Source: Anaerolineales bacterium
GTDB lineage: Bacteria; Chloroflexota; Anaerolineae; 4572-78; J111
Direction of reading: 5' to 3'
Assembly: GCA_015075185.1 (NCBI GenBank)
Contig: JABTUW010000004.1
Location: 186,001-250,000 of the forward strand
DNA length: 64,000 bases
Part shown: one piece after another, positions 42,337 to 52,490 of the stretch
Layout of the letters: each line of letters begins with the position of its first letter
Numbering within the stretch: the stretch's first letter is position 1
Notes under the pieces: model-generated
The model's database searches: none
Told to the model about the DNA's origin: nothing
What the model saw: the letters and a program-made list of their open reading frames with translations, nothing else
Made by a program: the position numbers and the translations under genes

Positions 42337-43494
42337 ATGAGTGAAAATAACTGGTGGACGCTAGAACTTGAAGGTATGCCCGGCTTTGAGATGGCGATGA
42401 AGCGGGTCTATGCCTGGTATGAGGGCGAGATGCTCGATCGTCCTCCAGTGCGTTTTATCGCCCACAATGCTTTTGTGGATGAAATCAACCAGGCTTACCC
42501 CTCGACCAATATTAAAGACAGGTGGTTTGATGAAGAGTTTCAGGTGGACACCTTCCTCAAATCCATCCGGGGTAAAACCTTTCATGGTGAAACTTTTCCG
42601 GTCTTTTGGCCCAATCTTGGTCCCAATTTTTACGCCGCTTTGTACGGGGCAGAACTTGGATTCAGGGATGTTACTTCCTGGTCACCGCCAATGATCTGCG
42701 ACTGGGCCGACGTGGACAACTTGAAACTGGATTTGTCCAACCCCTATGCCAAAAAAATTGACGACCTGACCCGCTGCGCTCTGGAAAAATGTACGGGTAA
42801 ATTTATGGTGGGTTACACCGACCTGCATCCTGGCCTGGACTGCGTGATGGTCTGGCGTGGTTCTCAGCAGCTTTGCCTGGACCTCTACGATCAGCCAGAG
42901 AAAGTAAAAATGCTGGCCCATTTGGCGATCAACGATTTTGAAACCATTTTTGACCATTATGACTGTATGCTCAAAGCCAAGCGGCAACTTTCGGTGAGTT
43001 GGATGGGCATCCCTTCGTTTGGCAAAATGCACATCCCCAGTTGCGATTTTTCTGCGATGATTTCCAGCGATTTCTTTATCGAGTTTAGCCTGCCGGCCCT
43101 GCGCCGAGAAACGGCTCATACCACTCACAATATTTACCACATGGATGGCAAAGGTGTGGCCAAACATCTTGACCTAATCCTGAACGAGCCGGGGGTCCAG
43201 GCCATTCAGTGGGTTCAGGGCGTGGGCGATGACCAGCCCATTCTGCAATGGATTCCGCTTATCAAAAAGATTCAGGCCAAAAAGCCGGTCATTGTAGATT
43301 TGCAACAGCATGAGTTGGAGCCATTTATTGAGCAGATGAAGCCTGAAGGCCTATTCTTGTGGATTGCTACCAAGAGTGAAGAGGAGGAATTAGCCATTAT
43401 CAAACGCCTGGAGAGATGGGTAGCTACTCAAAAACATAATCAATCTGGGACCCCTTCTCTCGTAACGGAGAGAAGGGGCCACCTTAAAAATTAA
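42337..43494 (+). CDS. Second, divergent uroporphyrinogen decarboxylase-fold protein
   Basis: A 385-aa protein resembling the preceding one in fold but with distinct sequence. Blocks such as YHMDGKGVAKHLDLIL, IQWVQGVGDDQP and VDLQQHELEPFI correspond to the HSDG/HMDG strand and following barrel strands. The HMDG and DxxxQQ pattern is seen in URO-D-like proteins of sugar operons. Function is unknown. The last 15 or so residues (GTPSLVTERRGHLKN) are encoded by a hairpin, suggesting that a repeat changed the C-terminus. No strong ribosome binding site is visible. Confidence 0.75.
   Translation: MSENNWWTLELEGMPGFEMAMKRVYAWYEGEMLDRPPVRFIAHNAFVDEINQAYPSTNIKDRWFDEEFQVDTFLKSIRGKTFHGETFPVFWPNLGPNFYAALYGAELGFRDVTSWSPPMICDWADVDNLKLDLSNPYAKKIDDLTRCALEKCTGKFMVGYTDLHPGLDCVMVWRGSQQLCLDLYDQPEKVKMLAHLAINDFETIFDHYDCMLKAKRQLSVSWMGIPSFGKMHIPSCDFSAMISSDFFIEFSLPALRRETAHTTHNIYHMDGKGVAKHLDLILNEPGVQAIQWVQGVGDDQPILQWIPLIKKIQAKKPVIVDLQQHELEPFIEQMKPEGLFLWIATKSEEEELAIIKRLERWVATQKHNQSGTPSLVTERRGHLKN
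43451..43478 (+). repeat. Hairpin within the 3' end of the second URO-D-fold gene
   Basis: CCCCTTCTCTC (43451-43461), loop GTAACG, GAGAGAAGGGG (43468-43478), exact complements. It is read in frame by the gene and lies 17-44 nt before the stop. It could also weaken transcription into the LacI gene. Confidence 0.75.
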
Positions 43495-43525
43495 ATGGTT
43501 CTATAGAGTAAGCGGCAGATATCCC

Positions 43526-44566
43526 ATGTCAACACCCAGACAGGTGACTATCAGGCAGGTGGCGCAAAAAGCAGGCGTCTCGACCCAAACTGTGTCTCGC
43601 GTTCTTAATAATCGCCCCGATGTTGCCGTCGAGACACGCGAGCTTGTCCAGCAGGTCATTGTTCAGCTTGGCTACAAGCCCAGCGCTCTGGCCCGGAGTT
43701 TAATCCGGCGGCGCAGCCTGACCCTGGGCGTTGTCATTGCCGAGTTGGGCCAGTATGGCCCGATGCGCCGCCTGCTGGGCATGGAACAGGCGGCCACGGA
43801 ATATGGCTACCGGCTGCACATGAGCCTGGTCCACCAGCCCGAAGTGGAAAACAGCGACCAGATCCTGGACGAATTATTGGCCTGGCATGTGGATGGCATT
43901 ATCTGGGCTATTCCCGAAATTAGTCATAACCGGATCTGGTTGCAGCGAAAAGCTTCGCAGTTGCCGGTGCCGGTGGTGCTTATTTGCGAACAGCCTTTGT
44001 ACAGCGAGCACGCCGTTTCGATTGACAACCGGGCCGGCGGTTTGCTGGCGACCCAGCATTTGTTGGTCCAGGGATATCAGTCCGTTGGGATTATTACCGG
44101 CCCTTTAAGCTGGGCGGCAGCGCAACAACGTCTGCTGGGCTGGCAGGAGGCGCTCACCACTTACCAAAACCGGCAAATGTTTGAGGGCGATTGGTCAGCC
44201 GCCAGCGGCGAGCAGGGTCTTCATCAGTTGCGGCGGCAGTATCCTGAGCTGGATGCGGTGTTTGTGAGCAACGACCAGATGGCTCTGGGAGTGTTGCAGG
44301 CCGCCCATGAGTTAGGTTTACGTGTTCCTGAAGGTTTAGGCGTGATTGGTTTTGATAATATCCCGGAAGCGAGCTACTTCTATCCCCCGCTCAGTACCGT
44401 TCGTCACAAACTGACGGACCAGGGCAAAATTGCGGTGCAGAAGTTGATTGAAATCATCGAGGCCAGGCACCAGAAAACAACTCTGTCCCCCGCCGAAATT
44501 ACCCTATTGCAACCGGAATTGGTCGTTAGAAAAAGCTCGGTTAGAAGCAGTAGCAGTAAGGAGTAA
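43526..44566 (+). CDS. LacI-family transcriptional regulator of the pentose genes
   Basis: A 346-aa regulator with helix-turn-helix TIRQVAQKAGVSTQTVSRVL (8-27), hinge GYKPSALARSLIRRR, and an effector domain with VDGIIWAIPE, SNDQMALGVLQAA and GLGVIGFDNIPEASYF. The effector domain resembles those binding sugars. It is placed in the middle of the operon, 6 nt before araA, and likely binds the dyad at 34236. The Ser/Arg-rich C-terminus (KSSVRSSSSKE) is unusual but short. Confidence 0.92.
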   Translation: MSTPRQVTIRQVAQKAGVSTQTVSRVLNNRPDVAVETRELVQQVIVQLGYKPSALARSLIRRRSLTLGVVIAELGQYGPMRRLLGMEQAATEYGYRLHMSLVHQPEVENSDQILDELLAWHVDGIIWAIPEISHNRIWLQRKASQLPVPVVLICEQPLYSEHAVSIDNRAGGLLATQHLLVQGYQSVGIITGPLSWAAAQQRLLGWQEALTTYQNRQMFEGDWSAASGEQGLHQLRRQYPELDAVFVSNDQMALGVLQAAHELGLRVPEGLGVIGFDNIPEASYFYPPLSTVRHKLTDQGKIAVQKLIEIIEARHQKTTLSPAEITLLQPELVVRKSSVRSSSSKE

Positions 44567-44572
44567 TTCATT

Positions 44573-46078
44573 ATGATTAATCTCAAACAATTCGAGGTCT
44601 GGTTCGTAACCGGCAGCCAGCATCTCTATGGTCCTGAAACTCTTGAGCAAGTCGCCGAACACTCTAAAACCATTGCCCAGGCGCTGTCCCAATCAAAAAA
44701 TATTCCGGTTAATGTTGTTTTTAAGCCGGTCGTGGTTACGCCTGAGGCAATCCTGGAAGTATGCCGGGAGGCTAACGCGGCCAAAAATTGTGTTGGGCTG
44801 ATTACCTGGATGCACACTTTCTCCCCAGCCAAAATGTGGATCGCGGGCTTACAGGCATTGCAGAAGCCGTGGGCGCATTTGCACACCCAGTACAACCGTG
44901 ATATTCCCTGGGCTGATATTGATATGGATTTTATGAATCTGAACCAATCCGCTCACGGCGACCGCGAGTTCGGCTTCATGAGCAGCCGGATGCGCTTGGA
45001 GCGCAAGGTGGTGGTTGGACACTGGCAGGATGATGGTGTCCAGACCAGCTTGGGAACGTGGGCGCGCGCGGCTTGCGCCTGGCACGATGCTCAGGGAGCC
45101 AGGTTTGCCCGTTTTGGCGACAACATGCGCGAAGTGGCGGTGACTGAAGGTGATAAGGTGAATGCCCAGATGCGGCTGGGTTACAGCGTCAATGGCTACG
45201 GTATCGGCGATCTTGTTGACTACATAAATGAGGTTTCGGATGCTGAGATTGACCAGATCATTCAGGAATACCTCGACCAGTATCAGGTCGTGCCGTCGCT
45301 TCGTCCCGGAGGCAGCCAGCATCAGTCCCTGCGTGACGGGGCCCGCATTGAGGCCGGGCTGCGACATTTCCTCGAACATGGCAAATTCAAAGGCTTTACG
45401 ACTACTTTTGAGGACTTACATGGCTTGGCGCAACTTCCCGGCCTGGGTGTCCAGCGATTAATGGCTGATGGCTATGGCTTTGCCGCCGAGGGTGATTGGA
45501 AAACCGCCGCCCTGGTCCGGGCGATGAAGGTTATGAGCGTCGGTCTGGAAGGTGGGACCTCCTTTATGGAAGATTACACCTATCACCTCAGTCAAAGCGG
45601 CATGAAGGTACTGGGAGCGCACATGCTGGAAATCTGTCCCAGCATCGCCGCCACAAAACCCTCGCTCGAAGTTCACCCCCTCTCCATTGGCGGTAAGGCC
45701 GACCCGGTGCGGCTGGTGTTTGACGCCAAGTCGGGGCCGGCGGTCAATGCGGCGGTTATGGAAATGGGTAATCGCTTACGAATGGTGGTCAACCAGGTTG
45801 ATGCGCTGCCGGCGGATGAACCTTTACCCAAGCTGCCGGTCGCCAGAGCCTTGTGGATTCCGCAGCCCGATCTAAAAACATCTGCCGCAGCCTGGATTCT
45901 GGCTGGCGGGGCGCACCATACCGGCTTCAGTCTCTCTTTGACTGCCGAACATTTGGAGGACTTTGCCGAGATAGCCGGGATGGAGTTCTTGTTAATTGAT
46001 AAGGATACTACGGTTTCGGGCTTCAAGAAAGAGTTACGCTGGAACGATCTGTACTATCACCTGGCTAAAGGAATATAA
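44573..46078 (+). CDS. araA: L-arabinose isomerase
   Basis: Cytosolic Mn-dependent isomerase converting L-arabinose to L-ribulose (501 aa, as in E. coli). Opens with FEVWFVTGSQHLYG, the classical AraA N-terminus, followed by CVGLITWMHTFSPAKMWI, LHTQYNRDIPW and NLNQSAHGDREFG. The catalytic/metal glutamates lie in FEDLHGLAQLPGLGVQR and GGTSFMEDYTY, with HMLEICPSI and the C-terminal GGAHHTGFS histidines. AAGGAG lies 9 nt before the ATG. First of the three enzymes that make the complete L-arabinose route (with araB and araD). Confidence 0.98.
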   Translation: MINLKQFEVWFVTGSQHLYGPETLEQVAEHSKTIAQALSQSKNIPVNVVFKPVVVTPEAILEVCREANAAKNCVGLITWMHTFSPAKMWIAGLQALQKPWAHLHTQYNRDIPWADIDMDFMNLNQSAHGDREFGFMSSRMRLERKVVVGHWQDDGVQTSLGTWARAACAWHDAQGARFARFGDNMREVAVTEGDKVNAQMRLGYSVNGYGIGDLVDYINEVSDAEIDQIIQEYLDQYQVVPSLRPGGSQHQSLRDGARIEAGLRHFLEHGKFKGFTTTFEDLHGLAQLPGLGVQRLMADGYGFAAEGDWKTAALVRAMKVMSVGLEGGTSFMEDYTYHLSQSGMKVLGAHMLEICPSIAATKPSLEVHPLSIGGKADPVRLVFDAKSGPAVNAAVMEMGNRLRMVVNQVDALPADEPLPKLPVARALWIPQPDLKTSAAAWILAGGAHHTGFSLSLTAEHLEDFAEIAGMEFLLIDKDTTVSGFKKELRWNDLYYHLAKGI

Positions 46079-46201
46079 GTGCTCTCGCTAAACTGCCAAA
46101 TTGAGTGGCTCCAGGCCTTACTTGGCAGCGGAAAAGGGTCCAGGCCGCGCTTATCCATCCCCTGCGGGAACTATTCAAATCATCAACAAGGAGCTTAACG
46201 G

Positions 46202-47644
<1,443 letters not shown>

Positions 47645-47680
47645 TTTTGAAATAACCGTTTCGCTTCATAGGAGTTGAAG

Positions 47681-49279
47681 ATGAATCAAAACGATATCCC
47701 ACAAGCAATTAAGAGCGGAAAGACCATTCTTGGCATCGAGTTCGGCTCAACTCGCATCAAGGCGGTGTTGATCGGTGAGGATCATGCGCCGATCGCATCG
47801 GGAAGCTATGAGTGGGAAAACCAATACGAAAACGGCATCTGGACATATAGTCTTGAAGATGTTTGGACAGGCTTGCAGGAAAGCTATCGGAAGCTTAACA
47901 ACGAGGTTTTTGAGAATTACAACATCCCACTCCAGACCATTGGCGCGATTGGTTTCAGCGGTATGATGCACGGCTATATGGCATTCGATAAGGACGAAAA
48001 TTTACTCGTCCCGTTTCGTACATGGCGGAACACCATAACCGGGCAGGCAGCCCAGGAACTCACGGATCTGTTCCAATTTAATATTCCCCAACGTTGGAGC
48101 ATTGCCCACCTCCATCAGGCGATATTGAACAAGGAGAGCCATATCAACGATATCAGCTATCTCACGACGCTGGCCGGCTATGTCCATTGGAAATTGACGG
48201 GGCAAAAGGTGTTGGGCATTGGCGAAGCATCGGGCGTGTTCCCCATTGACAGCCAGACCAACGACTACGATGCCGGCAAGATCGAGCTATTCAATCAGCG
48301 GCTTGCAGCCGAAAATGTCTCGTGGAAACTCCAAGACATCCTGCCCAAAGTCCTGGTAGCCGGAGATACCGCCGGCATTCTGACCGAAGCAGGGGCAAAA
48401 CTGCTCGATCCTACGGGGCAGTTACAAGCGGGGATTCCGCTCTGTCCGCCGGAGGGCGACGCCGGCACCGGCATGGTGGCGACGAATAGCGTGGGAGAGC
48501 GAACGGGCAATGTCTCCGCCGGAACATCGGTCTTTGCTATGATCGTTTTGGAGCAGCCGCTGTCAAAGCTCTATCCTGAGATTGACATGGTGACAACGCC
48601 CGCAGGCAAGCCTGTGGCGATGGTCCATAGCAACAACTGCACCTCCGATCTCAATGCCTGGGTTGACCTGTTCCAGGAATTTACACAGGCGCTTGGGGTG
48701 GAGATCAGCGAATCCAGGCTGTTTGAAATGCTGTATACCCAGGGCCTGGCCGGCGATGCGGACGCGGGCGGGCTGCTGGCTTACAATTACTTTGCGGGCG
48801 AACATATCACCCACCTTGAAGCTGGGCGTCCCCTGTTCGTTCGTACACCCGAAAGCCGCTTCACGCTGGCGAACTTCATGCGGGTACATCTGTTCGCGGC
48901 GCTCGGCGCATTGAAGATCGGGTTGGGCATCTTTGACCAGGAGCAGGTGAAGATTGATCGCGTGCTCGGTCATGGCGGCTTCTTCAAGACGCCGGAAGTG
49001 GGTCAAAAGATCATGGCCGCGGCGATGAATGTCCCCGTTTCCGTTATGGAGACCGCCGGCGAGGGCGGCGCATGGGGAATTGCCCTGCTGGCCGCCTATA
49101 TGCTCCATAAGGCAGCGAATGAGCCGCTGGAAGCCTATCTCTCCCACAAGGTCTTTGCCGGAGAACAAGGCACAACCATTGCGCCCGACCCGACGGATGT
49201 GGCCGGATTTGCCGCGTTCATGGAGCGCTACAAAAAGGGACTCAGCATCGAACGAGCCGCCGTGGAAACGCTGAGGTAG
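47681..49279 (+). CDS. FGGY-family carbohydrate kinase (AraK/ribulokinase-like)
   Basis: A 532-aa sugar kinase: N-terminal phosphate loop GIEFGSTRIKAVLI (about 17-30), substrate-side GAIGFSGMMHGYMAF, and second-domain blocks GNVSAGTSVFAMIVLE and ETAGEGGAWGIALLAAY. FGGY members phosphorylate ribulose, xylulose, fuculose and others. This subgroup differs from classical AraB and resembles kinases found with alternative arabinose isomerases. It sits between the FucI-like isomerase and araB, so it likely acts on the FucI-like enzyme's product. ATG 47681 is chosen with AGGAG at 47670-47674; TTG 47675 would overlap that site. Confidence 0.87.
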   Translation: MNQNDIPQAIKSGKTILGIEFGSTRIKAVLIGEDHAPIASGSYEWENQYENGIWTYSLEDVWTGLQESYRKLNNEVFENYNIPLQTIGAIGFSGMMHGYMAFDKDENLLVPFRTWRNTITGQAAQELTDLFQFNIPQRWSIAHLHQAILNKESHINDISYLTTLAGYVHWKLTGQKVLGIGEASGVFPIDSQTNDYDAGKIELFNQRLAAENVSWKLQDILPKVLVAGDTAGILTEAGAKLLDPTGQLQAGIPLCPPEGDAGTGMVATNSVGERTGNVSAGTSVFAMIVLEQPLSKLYPEIDMVTTPAGKPVAMVHSNNCTSDLNAWVDLFQEFTQALGVEISESRLFEMLYTQGLAGDADAGGLLAYNYFAGEHITHLEAGRPLFVRTPESRFTLANFMRVHLFAALGALKIGLGIFDQEQVKIDRVLGHGGFFKTPEVGQKIMAAAMNVPVSVMETAGEGGAWGIALLAAYMLHKAANEPLEAYLSHKVFAGEQGTTIAPDPTDVAGFAAFMERYKKGLSIERAAVETLR

Positions 49280-49383
49280 AAGAGTCAGGCTAAGGAGGCC
49301 AGACAGTGATCTGCTCGAATACCTCAATTGGAGATTAAGAGAGCATTTGGAAATCCCAGAAACAACCTTGCCAAGGGCGCTCG

Positions 49384-49459
49384 TCCGGCGATGAAGTCGC
49401 CGGACTATAGAACAGCGCCCGATTAATCGGGCTAAAGCCGGCTTCACCCGGCGCTGTTC
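49384..49459. repeat. Nested inverted repeats between the kinase genes
   Basis: TCCGGCGA/TCGCCGGA (49384-49404) is followed by GAACAGCGCC (49410-49419) facing GGCGCTGTTC (49450-49459), with an inner CCCGATTAATCGGG palindrome. It lies in the 254-bp gap before araB, where I see no gene. Confidence 0.75.
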
Positions 49460-49533
49460 GCTAACCCTGGCATTCATGCCGGGGCGGACCAGTTGGACGA
49501 AATAGTTTCCGAAAGCTTTCAATTGGAGCTTAA

Positions 49534-51213
49534 ATGACCAACAAAAAATACGCCATCGGGATTGATTTTGGCACCGAGTCGGGGCGGGTGGCCCTGGTAG
49601 ACCTAGCCAACGGGCAGGAAGTCGCCACTGCTGTGCATGCCTACGCCAATGGGGTGATTGATGAAAAACTGCCTGGCTCTGGTATTCCTCTGGAGCCGGA
49701 TTGGGCTTTGCAAGACCCTGGCGACTACCTGGAAGTGTTCAAAAAAGCTGTCCCGATGGTGCTCAAGGAAAGCGGCGTAGACCCTGCTGATGTGGTCGGT
49801 CTGGGGATTGACTTTACCGCTTGTACGATGCTGCCCACCAAAGCTGACGGTACTCCCCTCCGCTTTTTGCCGGAATGGCGAGATAACCCTCACGCCTGGG
49901 TAAAGTTGTGGAAGCATCACGCCGCCCAGCCGGAAGCCAACAAACTCAATCAGATTGCCCGCGACTTGGGCTATAACTTTCTCGACCGCTACGGCGGTAA
50001 AATCAGCTCGGAGTGGTTCTTCCCTAAAGCGTGGCAAATCCTGGACGAAGCGCCGGAAGTTTACGCTGCCACCGACCGGCTGATTGAAGGCGCGGATTGG
50101 GTGGTCTGGCAGCTCACCGGTCAGGAGAAGCGCAACTCCTGTACGGCGGGCTACAAGGCGATGTGGTCCAAACGGGAGGGATACCCGCCCAATGCCTTCT
50201 TTAAGGCGCTTGATCCGCGCCTGGAAAACATCGTGGACGAAAAGATGTCACGCGACATTTACCCGCTGGGAGAAAAAGCGGGTGGATTGACCGAGCAAGC
50301 CGCCGGCTGGACGGGCCTTAAACTTGGCACGGCGGTTGCTATCGCCAACGTAGATGCCCATGTGTCCGTGCCGCCGGCGACGGTGACGGAGCCGGGCCGG
50401 ATGGTGATCATTATGGGCACATCGAACTGCCACATGGTGATGGGGACAGAAGAACGGCTAGTCCCCGGCATGTGTGGTTATGTTGAAGATGGCATCATTC
50501 CGGGCCTGTTTGGCTATGAAGCCGGGCAGTCGTGTGTCGGCGATCACTTTGCCTGGTTTGTGGAGAACTGCGTGCCGGGCCGCTACGAAAAAGAGGCGGC
50601 GGAACGGGAAATTGATATTCACGAACTGCTGGAAGAGAAAGCGGCCAAGCTCAAACCCGGTGAAAGCGGCCTGGTCGCCCTGGATTGGTGGAACGGCAAC
50701 CGCAGCGTGCTGGTAGATGTGGACCTGACCGGCATGTTGGTCGGGGCGACGCTGGCAACCAAACCGGAAGAGATTTACCGGGCGCTGATCGAAGCCACTG
50801 CCTACGGCACCCGCATGATTGTCGAAACGTTTGAGGCCAACGGCGTGCCGGTAAAGGAAATCGTGACGACCGGCGGCCTGCCCAACAAAAACAAGCTACT
50901 CATGCAGATTTACGCCGACGTGACCGGGCGGCCGCTCTATATTGCCAGCAATGTTCAGGGGGGAGCGGTCGGCTCGGCGATGCATGGGGCGGTGGCGGCA
51001 GGCAAAGCGGCGGGCGGGTTCGACTCGATTGTCGAGGCCACCCGGCAAATGGCCAGCCTGCGCGCCGAGTCGTACCAACCCAACCCGGCGAACAAAGCAG
51101 TCTACGACCAGCTCTATGCCGAATACGTGACCCTGCACGACTACTTTGGTCGTGGGACGAATGATGTAATGAAACGGCTCAAAGCGTTGAAAGCGCGGAT
51201 TAAGGTCGGGTAA
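49534..51213 (+). CDS. araB: L-ribulokinase
   Basis: FGGY kinase (559 aa) phosphorylating L-ribulose to L-ribulose 5-phosphate. Classical AraB blocks: YAIGIDFGTESGRVALVD at the N-terminus, VVGLGIDFTACTMLP, FLPEWRDNPHAWVKLWKHH, YGGKISSEWFFPKAWQ, IIMGTSNCHMVMG, GYEAGQSCVGDHFAWF and the C-terminal EIVTTGGLPNKN. Length and motif order match the AraB family. It is flanked by repeat-bearing gaps on both sides but keeps the araA...araB...araD direction. Confidence 0.97.
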   Translation: MTNKKYAIGIDFGTESGRVALVDLANGQEVATAVHAYANGVIDEKLPGSGIPLEPDWALQDPGDYLEVFKKAVPMVLKESGVDPADVVGLGIDFTACTMLPTKADGTPLRFLPEWRDNPHAWVKLWKHHAAQPEANKLNQIARDLGYNFLDRYGGKISSEWFFPKAWQILDEAPEVYAATDRLIEGADWVVWQLTGQEKRNSCTAGYKAMWSKREGYPPNAFFKALDPRLENIVDEKMSRDIYPLGEKAGGLTEQAAGWTGLKLGTAVAIANVDAHVSVPPATVTEPGRMVIIMGTSNCHMVMGTEERLVPGMCGYVEDGIIPGLFGYEAGQSCVGDHFAWFVENCVPGRYEKEAAEREIDIHELLEEKAAKLKPGESGLVALDWWNGNRSVLVDVDLTGMLVGATLATKPEEIYRALIEATAYGTRMIVETFEANGVPVKEIVTTGGLPNKNKLLMQIYADVTGRPLYIASNVQGGAVGSAMHGAVAAGKAAGGFDSIVEATRQMASLRAESYQPNPANKAVYDQLYAEYVTLHDYFGRGTNDVMKRLKALKARIKVG

Positions 51214-51625
51214 GTTGAAGAACCCTGGTCTGGCGTCAATGCTCTGTGTTGGCGCCAGACTGAGACGCTCTGTGTCGAGCCTGTGAAGATGGGGAGTGTC
51301 TGATTATCTGAAGCGTCTTTGATAGAGGATATTCATCGGTAGAGAAGGTGACATCCATCACTACCATTTTGGGGTAGTTTCATTTACCCTGATCATGGAT
51401 GGTTTTCATTTTGCCGAACTTTGTCTATCTATAGGCTATGAATTTCGTTTCGGCTATTGGCTCATCGAATGAATTCGATGGCTGGTACTCAAAACCCGTT
51501 AAAACGGGTTGGGGCAGCGATCTAACCCGTTACATTGGGTTTTCAATCTTAGACCCCGAATTCATTCAGGGGCAGCGGTGGCCGAAACGAAGACTAAGGC
51601 CTATCTATAAGAGGGAGAAGTCTTC
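51214..51625. repeat. 412-bp gene-free gap with nested palindromes between araB and araD
   Basis: A hairpin GTCTGGCG...CGCCAGAC (about 51231-51262) follows araB and may terminate or stabilise. Further on, 51437-51600 is a large nested palindrome: CGTTTCGG/CCGAAACG outside, GAATGAATTC and GAATTCATTC inside, and two arms with AACCCGTTAAAACGGGTT and AACCCGTTACATTGGG. CTATCTATA flanks both ends (51421 and 51601). I see no reading frame with gene-like features. Confidence 0.7.
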
Positions 51626-52267
51626 ATGTTAGAGCATCTGCGGGAACTTCTGAGCGAGTTGCACCAGGAGTTACCCCGAAGTAACCTGGTCACATGGACC
51701 GCAGGCAACATCAGTGTGCGTGACCCGGAGTCGGGGCTGGTGGTGATTAAGCCTTCGGGGATACGGTACGAGGTGTTGAAACCGGAACATATGGTGGTGG
51801 TTGACCTGGAAGGGACGATCATCGAGGGCAGCTTAAAACCTTCGTCCGATACGGCCAGCCATCTTTATATTTATCAACGCCGGCCTGATGTGAACGGTAT
51901 TGTCCATACCCATTCGCCTTACGCCACCGCTTTTGCGGCAATCGGCAAACCGATCCCCGTTTACCTGACCGCGATGGCCGATGAGTTTGGTGGGCCGATT
52001 CCCTGCGGCGGCTTTGCCCTGATTGGTAGCGAGGCGATTGGCAAGGTGGTGCTGGAAGCCATCGGCGACTCTCCGGCGGTGCTGCTCAAAAATCACGGTG
52101 TTTTTACCGTCGGCCCGACCGCTGAAGCGGCGGTCAAAGCGGCGGTCATGACGGAAGATGTAGCCAAGACCGTCTGGTTGGCCCTGCAAATTGGGCAGCC
52201 GGATGAAATTGCGCCGGAGGATGTGGCCAAGTTGAATTATCGCTATAAACACGTGTACGGACAATAG
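51626..52267 (+). CDS. araD: L-ribulose-5-phosphate 4-epimerase
   Basis: Class II aldolase-fold zinc enzyme (213 aa) converting L-ribulose 5-phosphate to D-xylulose 5-phosphate. Signs are LVTWTAGNISVRDPE (phosphate site), IKPSGIRYE, SSDTASHLYIYQRRP, the metal histidines in VHTHSPYATAFAAIG and a third His in LLKNHGVFTVGPT, and MADEFGGPIPCGGFALIG. Fuculose-phosphate aldolase is the closest alternative, but the ara neighbourhood decides. AGAGGGAGAAG precedes the ATG. With araA and araB it closes the pathway into the pentose phosphate route. Confidence 0.93.
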   Translation: MLEHLRELLSELHQELPRSNLVTWTAGNISVRDPESGLVVIKPSGIRYEVLKPEHMVVVDLEGTIIEGSLKPSSDTASHLYIYQRRPDVNGIVHTHSPYATAFAAIGKPIPVYLTAMADEFGGPIPCGGFALIGSEAIGKVVLEAIGDSPAVLLKNHGVFTVGPTAEAAVKAAVMTEDVAKTVWLALQIGQPDEIAPEDVAKLNYRYKHVYGQ

Positions 52268-52490
52268 GGGGAACCTTAGCCGTTTCACCAGTTCGGGCAC
52301 TAACAAAGAATTCGTTGGGTCCGACATGCCTTACAACCCTCAATTATACCTCTTTCGCCTTGGCCTGGACCCGACCCAAAGATCGGTTTTATTTTCCAGA
52401 CTCAACGGCTGTTTGTGTTTTGCGCCTTCCTTGCTCAAAATTATTAGCCAGTGCGGCTACAATGAAGTGGACTCTGACGGGAGTTGAACA

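Noticed and set aside
41162..43494. HemE (haem biosynthesis) for the URO-D-fold genes
   Set aside because: No haem genes adjoin, and the sequences resemble the MtaA-like/sugar-operon branches more than HemE.
51438..51632. Open frame of 64 codons in the araB-araD gap
   Set aside because: It is made of nested palindromic repeats and lacks a start signal.
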